Positions 33,266-43,930 of a stretch of DNA of 48,395 nucleotides are shown in pieces. The notes under the pieces were generated by a model, which saw nothing but the letters and a program-made list of their open reading frames with translations, had not been told where the DNA came from and did no database searches. Source of the DNA: an uncultured Hyphomicrobiales bacterium (GTDB lineage Bacteria > Pseudomonadota > Alphaproteobacteria > Rhizobiales > Beijerinckiaceae). Position numbers and translations under genes: made by a program. Position 1 is the first letter of the stretch, and every line of letters starts with the position of its first letter. The stretch spans positions 1-48,395 of the forward strand of contig CAIUPE010000030.1 in the NCBI GenBank assembly GCA_903900975.1, in the 5' to 3' direction.

Positions 33266-35038
33266 ATGTCAGAGACAATGAGCGGCGCGGAAATGGTGAT
33301 CAAGGCCTTGCAAGATCAGGGCGTGGAGCATCTGTTTGGGTATCCCGGCGGTGCGGTTTTGCCGATTTATGACGCGATGTTCCATCAGGACAAAGTAAAA
33401 CACATCCTTGTTCGCCATGAGCAGGGTGCGGTTCACGCGGCTGAGGGCTATGCGCGCTCGTCTGGCAAAGTGGGCTGTGTGCTGGTGACGTCTGGTCCCG
33501 GTGCCACCAACGCGATCACCGGTTTGACCGATGCGCTGCTCGATTCCATCCCGCTGGTGTGCATCACGGGGCAGGTGCCAACGCATCTGATTGGCTCGGA
33601 TGCTTTTCAAGAGTGCGATACGGTGGGCATTACCCGCCATTGCACGAAGCATAATTACCTCGTCCGCTCGGTCGAAGATTTGCCGCGTATTCTGCATGAA
33701 GCCTTCTATGTCGCCTCCCATGGCCGTCCGGGTCCGGTGGTGGTCGATATTCCGAAGGATGTGCAGTTCGCGCTTGGCCAATATGAAAAGCCACAGAGCA
33801 ACCAGCACAAGACCTATCGTCCGCAGATGGATGGCGACATCACCAAGATCCGCGCTGCGGTTGAGTTGATGGCCCATGCTAAAAAGCCGGTGTTCTATAC
33901 CGGCGGCGGCGTGATCAATTCGGGCGACGAGGCTTCGGCTCTGTTGCGTGAATTGGTGAAGCTGACGGGTTTTCCGATCACCTCGACCTTGATGGGCTTG
34001 GGCTCCTTCCCAGCCGCTGATCCGCAATGGCTCGGCATGTTGGGGATGCACGGAACCTATGAAGCCAATATGGCGATGCATGATTGCGACGTGATGATCT
34101 GCATCGGCGCACGCTTTGATGACCGCATCACGGGTCGATTGAATGCGTTTTCGCCGAATTCCAAGAAAATCCATGTCGATATTGATCCGTCCTCTATCAA
34201 CAAGAATGTCCGCGTCGATATCGGCATTGTGGGCGATTGCGGCCATGTGTTGAAGGACATGTTGACCGAGTGGAAGGCGTTGAAGCCCGCGCCCGACCGC
34301 AAGCAGATCGCGCCTTGGTGGGACGAAGTCTCCGCCTGGAAGGCCAAGGATTGCTTGGCCTATCGGGCATCTGAAACCACGATCAAGCCGCAATATGCGA
34401 TTGAACGTTTGTATGAACTCACCAAGGATATGGACCCTTACATCACGACCGAAGTCGGCCAGCATCAGATGTGGGCGGCGCAGTATTTCCGCTTTGAAAG
34501 CCCGAACCGTTGGATGACCTCGGGCGGTCTGGGCACGATGGGCTATGGTCTGCCTGCGGCGATTGGCACGCAAATGGCGCATCGCGACTCGCTCGTGATC
34601 GACATTGCGGGTGAAGCTTCGATCTTGATGAACATGCAGGAAATGTCGACGGCGGTTCAGTATCGTCTGCCGGTCAAGATTTTCATCCTGAACAATGAAT
34701 ATATGGGCATGGTGCGCCAGTGGCAGGAATTGCTGCATGGCTCGCGCTATTCCGAGAGCTATTCGCAATCACTGCCTGATTTCGTTAAATTGGCAGAGGC
34801 TTACGGCGGCAAGGGTATCCGGTGTTCCGATCCAGCCAAGCTCGATGATGCGATCCGTGAGATGATCGCCTATCCGGGCCCGGTGATTTTCGACTGCTTG
34901 GTCGAGAAAATGGAAAACTGCTTCCCGATGATCCCATCGGGCAAGGCGCATAATGAGATGATCCTGAATGATCTCTCGGATGATGCCGGTGTCGAGATTG
35001 GCAACATTATCGACCAGAAGGGCAAGGCGCTCGTTTAA
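33266..35038 (+). CDS. ilvB: Acetolactate synthase large subunit
   Basis: A 590-residue thiamine-diphosphate enzyme catalysing the first common step of branched-chain amino acid synthesis. FGYPGGAVLPIYDAM opens the Pyr domain with the catalytic glutamate in RHEQGAVHAAEGYAR; the cofactor-binding region reads GTMGYGLPAAIG...DIAGEASILMN, where the usual GDG is AGE, a form I recall in alphaproteobacterial enzymes. LNNEYMGMVRQWQELLH is the substrate gate. I start at 33266 (MSETMSGAEM), preceded by GGAGAGAGACG, rather than at the ATG 36 bp earlier, which abuts the attenuator. ilvI is the alternative symbol. Confidence 0.95.
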   Translation: MSETMSGAEMVIKALQDQGVEHLFGYPGGAVLPIYDAMFHQDKVKHILVRHEQGAVHAAEGYARSSGKVGCVLVTSGPGATNAITGLTDALLDSIPLVCITGQVPTHLIGSDAFQECDTVGITRHCTKHNYLVRSVEDLPRILHEAFYVASHGRPGPVVVDIPKDVQFALGQYEKPQSNQHKTYRPQMDGDITKIRAAVELMAHAKKPVFYTGGGVINSGDEASALLRELVKLTGFPITSTLMGLGSFPAADPQWLGMLGMHGTYEANMAMHDCDVMICIGARFDDRITGRLNAFSPNSKKIHVDIDPSSINKNVRVDIGIVGDCGHVLKDMLTEWKALKPAPDRKQIAPWWDEVSAWKAKDCLAYRASETTIKPQYAIERLYELTKDMDPYITTEVGQHQMWAAQYFRFESPNRWMTSGGLGTMGYGLPAAIGTQMAHRDSLVIDIAGEASILMNMQEMSTAVQYRLPVKIFILNNEYMGMVRQWQELLHGSRYSESYSQSLPDFVKLAEAYGGKGIRCSDPAKLDDAIREMIAYPGPVIFDCLVEKMENCFPMIPSGKAHNEMILNDLSDDAGVEIGNIIDQKGKALV

Positions 35039-35072
35039 GCGCCCTCGTTCCTGAAAGGGGATCGGTTTAGCC

Positions 35073-35771
35073 ATGAAGACGATTGGCCTCATCGGTGGCA
35101 TGAGTTGGGAGTCGAGTGCGATTTATTATCGACTCTTCAACGAGGCCGTGCGGGCGGAGCTGGGTGGGTTACACTCGGCCCGCCTTGTGATGTGGTCGGT
35201 TGATTTCGACGATATTGCGCGCCAGCAAGCTGAAGGCGATTGGGAAGCATCCGGCAGGCTATTGGCCGATGCCGCCGCAGCATTGGAGCGGGCAGGGGCC
35301 GATGCGATCCTCTTGGCCACCAATACGATGCACAAAGTGTCGGATGCGATCACGGGCGCTATTTCGGTGCCGTTTCTGCATCTGGCTGATGTGACGGCCG
35401 AAGCGGTTAAGGCTTCAGGTGCTAACAAGCCTCTCGTGCTCGCGACGCGCTATACGATGGAGCAGCGCTTTTATCTCGATCGGTTGGAAAGAGCAGGGCT
35501 TCAGCCTTTGGTGCCCGAGCAAGCGGATCGCGATACGGTGCATCGCATTATTTATGACGAATTATGCCGTGGTGTGGTGAAGGCAGGCTCGCGCGAAGCA
35601 CTTCTCGCGATCATTGCCCGTGAAGCGGCAAAAGGTGCAGACGGCGTGATTTTGGGCTGCACCGAATTGGGCATGATTTTGGCTGCGGGTGACGGTCCGC
35701 TGCCGGTATTTGATACGACGCGGCTGCATGTGGCGGCTGGCGTCGCTTACGCCTTGAACCTTAACGCTTAA
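35073..35771 (+). CDS. Aspartate/glutamate racemase-family protein (YgeA-like)
   Basis: A 232-residue member of the Asp/Glu racemase superfamily: TIGLIGGMSWESSAIYYRL opens it, and the second catalytic cysteine is in GCTELGMI. The first catalytic position, CNT in classic racemases, is ATNTMHKV, with Thr in place of Cys, as in the E. coli YgeA group of broad-specificity amino acid racemases. It lies 34 bp after ilvB and 11 bp before the GST gene, apparently in the ilv operon. Whether it acts on branched-chain or other amino acids is unknown. Confidence 0.85.
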   Translation: MKTIGLIGGMSWESSAIYYRLFNEAVRAELGGLHSARLVMWSVDFDDIARQQAEGDWEASGRLLADAAAALERAGADAILLATNTMHKVSDAITGAISVPFLHLADVTAEAVKASGANKPLVLATRYTMEQRFYLDRLERAGLQPLVPEQADRDTVHRIIYDELCRGVVKAGSREALLAIIAREAAKGADGVILGCTELGMILAAGDGPLPVFDTTRLHVAAGVAYALNLNA

Positions 35772-35782
35772 GGAACAGCACG

Positions 35783-36466
35783 ATGAAACTAGCCATTGGT
35801 AACAAAGCCTATTCGTCCTGGTCGCTCCGGCCGTGGATTTTGATGAAGGCGCTTGGTCTTCCCTTTGAGGAGGATTTGATCCCGCTCGACACGCCGGAGT
35901 TTCGCCCGCGCGTCAACGCTTACCATGCGGGCTCGACGGTTCCGATCTTGGTGGATGGCGATATTACGGTTTGGGAGTCGCTCGCCATTATGGATTATCT
36001 GGACGAGCGGTTTCCCGATAAGGCCGTCTGGCCGAAAGATTTGAAGGCGCGCACCTTTGCCCGCGTCATCTCCAACGAGATGCATGCCGGTTTCCGTGGC
36101 CTTCGGGGTGCGTGCCCGATGAATATTCGCAAGCGCTATGCGACGCTGGATCGTGGCGAGCTGGTGGCCAAGGATGTGGCGCGGATTACGCATTTATGGA
36201 CCAAGGCCTTGACCGAGTTTGGCAAGCCATCGGGGCTTGGCCCCTTCCTGTTCGGATCGTTTTCGGCGGCTGATGCGATGTTCGCGCCGGTTGTGACGCG
36301 TCTGCACACCTATTCGATCCCCGTTGATGCACATGTTCGCGCCTATATGGATGCCGTGCTGGCTTCGCCTGCCTTTGCCGAGTGGCACAAAGCTGCTTTA
36401 GCCGAGCCTTGGACGGTTGCCCATGATGAGGTTGATGAACCGAGCATCGGGCCGTTTTTCGCTTAA
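35783..36466 (+). CDS. Glutathione S-transferase family protein
   Basis: A 227-residue GST. The thioredoxin-like N-terminal domain starts KLAIGNKAYSSWSLRPWILM, where the SSWSLRPW segment provides the catalytic serine region, and contains STVPILVDGDITVWESLAIM with the cis-Pro and Glu-Ser glutathione motif; the helical C-terminal domain has FLFGSFSAADAMFAPV. Substrate unknown. AAGGAACAGC precedes the ATG. Position between the racemase and ilvH suggests cotranscription with the acetolactate synthase genes. Confidence 0.88.
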   Translation: MKLAIGNKAYSSWSLRPWILMKALGLPFEEDLIPLDTPEFRPRVNAYHAGSTVPILVDGDITVWESLAIMDYLDERFPDKAVWPKDLKARTFARVISNEMHAGFRGLRGACPMNIRKRYATLDRGELVAKDVARITHLWTKALTEFGKPSGLGPFLFGSFSAADAMFAPVVTRLHTYSIPVDAHVRAYMDAVLASPAFAEWHKAALAEPWTVAHDEVDEPSIGPFFA

Positions 36467-36502
36467 ATTTCCCTCTTTGATCGCAAGTCTGAAAGAAATA
36501 CC

Positions 36503-37039
36503 ATGACGCAATCGCATTACTCTGACGCTCCGGCCTCCAGCCTTCCTGCCCGCCATACGCTGTCGATCTTGGTCGACAACGAGCCAGGCGTGCTGGCCCG
36601 CGTGGCTGGCCTGTTCTCGGGCCGTGGCTATAACATTGAGAGCCTTACCGTTTCCGAGACCGAGCACGAAAAGCACGTGTCGCGCCTGACCATCGTGACG
36701 ACCGGCACCGAGATGGTGATCGAGCAGATCAAGCATCAGCTCGACCGGTTGATCCCCGTGCACCGCGTGATCGATCTGACCGTGCAGGGTGATGCGATTG
36801 AGCGCGAATTGGCGCTTGTGAAGGTGATTGGTCGCGGCGAGCAGCGCAGCGAAGCCTTGCGGATTGCCTCGGCCTTTGGCGCGCGCACGCTGGATGCGAC
36901 GCTGACCTCCTTCGTCTTCGAGCTAACCGGGGCTTCGGACGAAATTGAGCGCTTTATTCGTGTGATGGCCGAGCTTGGCATTGCCGAGGTCTCGCGTACC
37001 GGTATCGCCGCGATGAGCCGCGGCGCGGAAGCGTTGTAA
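36503..37039 (+). CDS. ilvH: Acetolactate synthase small (regulatory) subunit
   Basis: A 178-residue protein with an N-terminal ACT domain (HTLSILVDNEPGVLARVAGL, then SGRGYNIESLTVSETE) and the ALS small-subunit C-terminal domain ending IAEVSRTGIAAMSRG. It activates the large subunit and confers valine feedback. It lies 36 bp after the GST gene; in most relatives it follows ilvB/ilvI directly, so two genes have come to lie between them here. ilvN is the alternative symbol. Confidence 0.95.
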   Translation: MTQSHYSDAPASSLPARHTLSILVDNEPGVLARVAGLFSGRGYNIESLTVSETEHEKHVSRLTIVTTGTEMVIEQIKHQLDRLIPVHRVIDLTVQGDAIERELALVKVIGRGEQRSEALRIASAFGARTLDATLTSFVFELTGASDEIERFIRVMAELGIAEVSRTGIAAMSRGAEAL

Positions 37040-37109
37040 TTTATTGCCCCATTAAGCTTGATGATCTACAATGTAGATACATTGGGTTTGATGGGGAAGG
37101 GTTGGCGTC

Positions 37110-37427
37110 ATGCGGGTTAAAATTGCCAAATGGGGCAACAGCGCTGCCATCCGGCTGCCGAAGGCGGTGATGGACGAGATGCGGCTTAAACCCGGCTCGG
37201 AAGCCGAGTTGAATGTCGAGAATAAAGAAATTCATATTAGTCTGGTTAGCAAACCGAAGCGATTGACGCGCGAACAGTTGATCAAAAATATGGATAGGTC
37301 TGGCTTGGCGGGTGAATCGGAGACGATTGATTGGGGCCCTGATCGTGGTTCTGAACGAATTGAAGATGATTATTCCGGAAGCATATCGACCGACGTTGAC
37401 GATGCGGACAAAAAACGTGCCTTTTGA
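37110..37427 (+). CDS. mazE: MazE-type antitoxin (AbrB-like)
   Basis: A 105-residue protein: the N-terminal swapped-hairpin domain KIAKWGNSAAIRLPKAVMDE binds DNA; the C-terminal LTREQLIKNMD and IDWGPDRG match the MazF-neutralising tail. Most relatives end soon after WGPxxG, while this one runs about 25 residues further (ERIEDDYSGS...), overlapping the start of mazF. An AT-rich operator-like stretch, ATGATCTACAATGTAGATAC, lies just upstream with TCTACA/TGTAGA halves (37063-37079). Confidence 0.88.
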   Translation: MRVKIAKWGNSAAIRLPKAVMDEMRLKPGSEAELNVENKEIHISLVSKPKRLTREQLIKNMDRSGLAGESETIDWGPDRGSERIEDDYSGSISTDVDDADKKRAF

Positions 37428-37770
37428 GAGCGGCGATCTTCATTGGGCCGATCTTGATGGCTTTGTTGGTGCGGAACAGCGAGGGCGACGCCCCGTTTTG
37501 ATTGTTTCCGAGAATTTCTACAATTTGAGATCCAATCGTGTGATCGTTTGTCCCATTTCGTCGCGTGCAAGAGGATGGGCAACCGAAGTTAAGCTTTCCG
37601 ATGGCTTGCCCATCAGCGGTGTCATCTTGGCGGATCAAATACGTGCACTCGACCGAAAAGCCCGTATTTTTGATTATATTGCGCATATTCCAGCTGTTGA
37701 TATGGCGGCAGTACGCGATGTGATAGCCCTTTTACTCGGTATTTTAAGTCTGGAACCCGATGACCTTTGA
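37402..37770 (+). CDS. mazF: MazF/PemK-family endoribonuclease toxin
   Basis: A 122-residue toxin: ESGDLHWADLDGFVGAEQRG opens the MazF fold, then RRPVLIVSENFYN, VIVCPISSRARGW, and the LADQIRALDRKARIF strand. It cleaves mRNA unless bound by MazE. I start at the ATG at 37402 (MRTKNVPFESGD), giving the usual length; an ATG at 37366 (MIIPEAYRP) is possible. It overlaps mazE by 26 bp and the downstream exporter gene by 11 bp, so the toxin pair appears translationally linked to an amino acid exporter gene. Confidence 0.88.
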   Translation: MRTKNVPFESGDLHWADLDGFVGAEQRGRRPVLIVSENFYNLRSNRVIVCPISSRARGWATEVKLSDGLPISGVILADQIRALDRKARIFDYIAHIPAVDMAAVRDVIALLLGILSLEPDDL

Positions 37771-38356
37771 AACTTTTCTAGCGCTTGGCCTTTACTCCAT
37801 TGTGGCATCCGCCACGCCGGGGCCTAACAATTTGATGCTGCTGGCCTCCGGTGTGAATTTTGGCATTCGCCGGACGGTACCGCATATGCTTGGCATCGCG
37901 GTTGGTTTTACCGCCATGGTCGTGATCGTCGGCTTTGGATTGGGCGCGGTGCTCGATATAGTGCCGGGTGTCATGACGGTGCTGCGCTATGGCGCCTTGG
38001 CCTATACCGTTTGGCTGGCGTGGAAGCTGGGTACCAGCGGATCGCTCGGTACGGGCAAATCGGGCGCGAAGCCCATGAGTTTTATGGCCGCCTGCCTCTT
38101 TCAATGGTTTAATCCGAAGGCGTGGGTGATGGCTCTAACCGCCACCGCGCTTTACACGACGACGCAGGGCTATTTTATCAGCTTATTGTTGGTAGCAGCC
38201 GTATTTGGGTTGATTGGCATGCCTTTTATCGCCATTTGGGCCGGTTTTGGTGTCGCCTTGCGGGGATTGCTCTCGGTTCCGGCCCGTTTACGCGCGTTCA
38301 ACATCGTGATGGCGTTGCTGTTGTTGGCCTCTACCCTTCCTTTTGTGTTTGAATAG
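37760..38356 (+). CDS. LysE/RhtB-family amino acid exporter
   Basis: A 198-residue inner-membrane protein with about six hydrophobic helices. The N-terminal LysE signature is ASATPGPNNLMLLASGVNFG; the middle has FQWFNPKAWVMALTATALY, also typical. Such proteins export amino acids (lysine, threonine, homoserine, leucine types). Substrate is unknown, but location between ilvH and ilvC makes branched-chain amino acids or a related overflow product a fair guess. It overlaps the mazF 3' end by 11 bp. Confidence 0.9.
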   Translation: MTFETFLALGLYSIVASATPGPNNLMLLASGVNFGIRRTVPHMLGIAVGFTAMVVIVGFGLGAVLDIVPGVMTVLRYGALAYTVWLAWKLGTSGSLGTGKSGAKPMSFMAACLFQWFNPKAWVMALTATALYTTTQGYFISLLLVAAVFGLIGMPFIAIWAGFGVALRGLLSVPARLRAFNIVMALLLLASTLPFVFE

Positions 38357-38378
38357 GCCATGCATACCAGCGTTTCTC

Positions 38379-39472
<1,094 letters not shown>

Positions 39473-39493
39473 TTGGTTCGTATTGACAATAAT

Positions 39494-39524
39494 AAAAAAG
39501 CCTCGCGAAAGCGGGGCTTTTTTT
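39494..39524 (+). terminator. Intrinsic terminator of ilvC
   Basis: AAAAAAGCCTCGC (39494-39506) and GCGGGGCTTTTTT close on a GAAA tetraloop, with one G-U pair in the stem and a T-run to 39524. Confidence 0.92.
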
Positions 39525-39561
39525 ATTGCCGTTATCAACACGCCCACTTAGGGTTCCGATC

Positions 39562-40413
39562 ATGCCCATTCTCTCCATCCAGTCCCATGTCGCTTACGGC
39601 CATGTCGGTAATTCATCGGCGGTGTTTCCGTTGCAGCGGCGCGGGCATGAGGTTTGGCCGATCCATACCGTTCAGTTTGCCGCCCATACGGGCTACGGGC
39701 CGCCCAAGGGGCGCGTTTTCGATGCGGCGATGATTGACGAGGTCATGGAGGGCATCGCTGAGCGACCGGATTTTGCGACCTGTGAGGCGGTGCTTTCGGG
39801 CTATATGGGTTCGTTCGAGATGGGTGGGGCTATTGTGCGGGCGGTTGAGCGGGTAAAGGCTGCCAACCCCTCAGCGCTTTATTGCTGTGATCCGGTGATG
39901 GGCGATATTGGACGCGGCTTTTTTGTGCGCCCCGATATGCCGGACTTCATCCGCGAGCAGGTCGTGCCGGTTGCCGATATTTTAACGCCTAATCTGTTTG
40001 AGCTTGACGTGCTCAGCGGCTTGAAATGCTCGGATCTGGCGTCGGTGCGAAAGGCCTTTGACGCCGTGCATGGGCTTGGGCCCAAGATCATCCTTTTAAC
40101 GTCTGGCGCTACTGAAGGAACGCCGCCGGATCAGTTTGATATGCTGGCTTCCGATGTAACGGGCGTCTGGCGTGTGCGTACACCACGCATGGCGTTTAGC
40201 CCGAATGGGGCGGGTGATCTTGTAGCTGCGTTGTTTTTATCGCGCTATCTGCAATCCCGCTCCGTTGTTGATGCGCTTGGGTTTGCAGCCTCGACCGTTC
40301 ATGGCGTATTGCAGGCGACCTTTGATGCGCACTCTGCCGAATTGCTGCTAATTAAGGCACAACATGAATTTGTATCACCCCTTCATTTCTTTGAACCGAA
40401 GCTTATTGGATGA
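39562..40413 (+). CDS. pdxY: Pyridoxal kinase PdxY
   Basis: A 283-residue ribokinase-fold kinase making pyridoxal 5'-phosphate. [20 protein letters not shown] is the family opening; [17 protein letters not shown] and the GAGD anion hole ([19 protein letters not shown]) are present. The ATG at 39562 is chosen over an in-frame one 36 bp upstream that lies next to the ilvC terminator. It overlaps the PhzF gene by 4 bp. PLP would serve PLP-dependent enzymes such as CobC. Confidence 0.93.
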   Translation: MPILSIQSHVAYGHVGNSSAVFPLQRRGHEVWPIHTVQFAAHTGYGPPKGRVFDAAMIDEVMEGIAERPDFATCEAVLSGYMGSFEMGGAIVRAVERVKAANPSALYCCDPVMGDIGRGFFVRPDMPDFIREQVVPVADILTPNLFELDVLSGLKCSDLASVRKAFDAVHGLGPKIILLTSGATEGTPPDQFDMLASDVTGVWRVRTPRMAFSPNGAGDLVAALFLSRYLQSRSVVDALGFAASTVHGVLQATFDAHSAELLLIKAQHEFVSPLHFFEPKLIG

Positions 40414-41312
40414 GCCGTCGCTTTTTTACCCTTGATGTTTTTACCCATCGCGCTTTGGCGGGTAATCCGCTGGCCGTTGTGTTGGACGCACAGGGGCTCG
40501 ACGACGCTGCGATGCAGGCGATTGCCGGCGAATTCAACCTTTCAGAAACGGTGTTTGTTTTTCCGCCGAAGGACGCCGCCCATCGCGCCGCATTGCGGAT
40601 TTTCACGCCGGGCCGCGAATTGCCGTTTGCTGGGCATCCGACGGTAGGCACTGCCGTGTTGCTGGCGACGCTGGATGACGTAGGGCAGAGCGGCACCCAT
40701 TTTGTGTTGGAAGAGAAAGTAGGCCTTGTGCCCTGCCGTGTGGCACCCTCCAGCAATGGCGTCATCGAAGCCCTTTTTTCGCTGCCGCGTCTGCCGCAAC
40801 GTGTTGAGCTTGCAGCCGGCAACGCCGATATCGCACGGGCGATTGGGGTAGAAGTTACCGATATCGGATTTGACGCGCATCATCCGGCGGTGTTTTCGGC
40901 AGGCGTCGGCTTTACGCTGGTGCCGCTGAATAGTCTTGCTGCGGTCGCCAAAGCGCGGATCAATCATGACCATTGGCAGGCCGGCATTTTGCCAGCCGAT
41001 CATGCCAACGCCTTTATCTATTGCCGTGAAACAGCAGATGAAGGGCATCATTTCCATGCCCGCATGTTTGCGCCCGATCTAGGCGTTGGCGAAGATCCAG
41101 CCACAGGCAGCGCCGTTGCGGCTTTTGCCGGTGCGGTGGCTGAGTATGAGGGCTTAGGCGATGGCCGCCATGTTCTTTTGATTGAGCAGGGCTATGAGAT
41201 GGGACGCCCGTCGCTTATCCGGCTGGAAATGGATATTGCGGGTGGAATGCTCGTTGAAGTGCGCATTGGCGGTGGTGCGGTGATTGTGAGTGAAGGTGCG
41301 CTGCGGCTTTGA
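40410..41312 (+). CDS. PhzF-family isomerase-like protein
   Basis: A 300-residue PhzF-fold protein. FFTLDVFTHRALAGNPLAVV is the canonical opening, the catalytic glutamate is E46 in NLSETVFVFPP, and GREL PFAGHPTVGTA and GEDPATGSAVAAFAG are the two domain-linking signatures. PhzF isomerises a dihydroanthranilate in phenazine synthesis, but most homologues have other, unknown substrates; no phenazine genes are present. It overlaps pdxY by 4 bp and is convergent with the DUF1640 gene. Confidence 0.9.
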   Translation: MSRRFFTLDVFTHRALAGNPLAVVLDAQGLDDAAMQAIAGEFNLSETVFVFPPKDAAHRAALRIFTPGRELPFAGHPTVGTAVLLATLDDVGQSGTHFVLEEKVGLVPCRVAPSSNGVIEALFSLPRLPQRVELAAGNADIARAIGVEVTDIGFDAHHPAVFSAGVGFTLVPLNSLAAVAKARINHDHWQAGILPADHANAFIYCRETADEGHHFHARMFAPDLGVGEDPATGSAVAAFAGAVAEYEGLGDGRHVLLIEQGYEMGRPSLIRLEMDIAGGMLVEVRIGGGAVIVSEGALRL

Positions 41313-41319
41313 ACGCGGC

Positions 41320-41712
41320 TTAATTATGGCCCACAATTTTTGCCAGCGTGACGACGGCACCTAAGATCACCAAGGTTTGAAAGCCAATGGAGCCAACGAT
41401 CCATTTGAGCACATCGCTACGAAGCGACTCGATTTTGGCTTCGAGACGGGATTCGGTAGCTCTCATATCCGCTTTCATCGCTGTCATTTCGGCCTTCATT
41501 GAAAAATCTAGGCGTTGAACGGACGTATCGACGCGTTGTAAATCGGACCTTAAGTCACCGTCGAGTTGGGCAATATTTGCCTTTGTCGCAATCTGGTCCG
41601 ATGTAGCGTCCGCAATCGCTATCGCCAGCCCTTCGGACTGCTCCTGCGTGAACTTTGCCTTGTCTCTGAGCGTTTGGGCAAATTTCAGCGTATCGAAGGC
41701 CAGCGTTGTCAT
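41320..41712 (-). CDS. DUF1640 coiled-coil membrane protein
   Basis: A 130-residue protein: FDTLKFAQTLRDKAKFTQEQ is the DUF1640 head, followed by a coiled coil (residues about 45-95, rich in Lys, Asp, Arg) and a C-terminal membrane segment GSIGFQTLVILGAVVTLA. The family is related to the mitochondrial CCDC90/MCUR1 proteins and is common in alphaproteobacteria; function in bacteria is not known. It stands alone on the minus strand, upstream of the leuA leader on the opposite strand. Confidence 0.88.
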   Translation of the reverse strand: MTTLAFDTLKFAQTLRDKAKFTQEQSEGLAIAIADATSDQIATKANIAQLDGDLRSDLQRVDTSVQRLDFSMKAEMTAMKADMRATESRLEAKIESLRSDVLKWIVGSIGFQTLVILGAVVTLAKIVGHN

Positions 41713-41821
41713 AGCGGTTTTTCCGTGAGCAAGCGTTTCGAGACTTTGAGGATACGCAAAATCGGAACGCGCTTAAAATGCGCTCTCATTGCGTCAATTT
41801 CAAGCGCAAATGGCCGGACTG

Positions 41822-41843
41822 CACCTGTCACATAGGACAGGTG
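41822..41843. promoter_or_regulatory. Perfect 8-bp inverted repeat CACCTGTC/GACAGGTG
   Basis: Arms at 41822-41829 and 41836-41843 with spacer ACATAG lie between the divergent DUF1640 gene and the leuA leader. It could be an operator or a small RNA hairpin. No further support. Confidence 0.3.
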
Positions 41844-41969
41844 AGGGGCGTTTGATGCCCTTAAAAGTAGGGTCTTGCTTATCTGCAGCTTTTTCCTGTA
41901 GTCTCGCACTATCTTAACCGCTTCCGTGATCGAATGACGATGGAAGTGGGAACATAAGGATAGGACGCC

Positions 41970-42074
41970 GTGGCCGCATCAGCGACCCTTTTAAGTGTAA
42001 TGACCTTGGCTCTCGTGACGAGCCAGGCTTTGCCGCGTCCGCTTGCAGCTCTCCTTCTTCTTAGCCGCCCCTGA
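41970..42074 (+). CDS. leuA attenuator leader peptide
   Basis: A short leucine-rich frame with GTG at 41970 (preceded by AAGGATAGGACGCC) or ATG at 42000 and a TGA at 42072-42074. From the ATG it has 24 residues with eight leucines and ends L-L-L-L-S-R-P. CCCCTGAG (42068-42075), which spans the stop, can pair with CTCAGGGG (42101-42108), and GGCCCG/CGGGCTT elements follow. Placement 120 bp before leuA fits leucine-dependent attenuation. No U-tailed terminator is evident, so control may be at translation. Confidence 0.75.
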   Translation: MAASATLLSVMTLALVTSQALPRPLAALLLLSRP

Positions 42075-42193
42075 GGGCCGGCCGGGCATCAGCCTGGGCG
42101 CTCAGGGGTTCATCGAGATCACGCCGTACGCTTCGGCCCGTGTGACCCGTCAAGGTGTGTCCCGGGCTTCAACGAGATAAGAGGAACGAGATT

Positions 42194-43753
<1,560 letters not shown>

Positions 43754-43758
43754 GTTCA

Positions 43759-43793
43759 AAAAGGCGCTTTCGAGAGAATCGGGAGTGCCTTTT
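43759..43793 (+). terminator. Intrinsic terminator of leuA
   Basis: AAAAGGCGCT (43759-43768) pairs with AGTGCCTTTT (43784-43793), ten pairs with one G-U wobble, directly after the leuA stop. Confidence 0.75.
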
Positions 43794-43930
43794 ACATTTT
43801 CGCATATTTCTATCCTACCTTTTAATTACTCCTTAAGTTCCCTAACGTAATCTTAGGTTGAGCGATAGGATCCGCACGTCTTGAGAGTGTAGGCGCTTTC
43901 TACCGCATCCCTATTTGAAAGGAGCGAAGA

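Noticed and set aside
33269-34768. A 499-codon open frame antisense to ilvB
   Set aside because: It mirrors the codon bias of ilvB, has no ribosome site and no recognisable protein; ilvB on the other strand is certain.
41709-41909. 66-codon frame upstream of and overlapping the DUF1640 gene by 4 bp
   Set aside because: No recognisable protein or ribosome site; the overlap with the DUF1640 ATG is suggestive but not enough.
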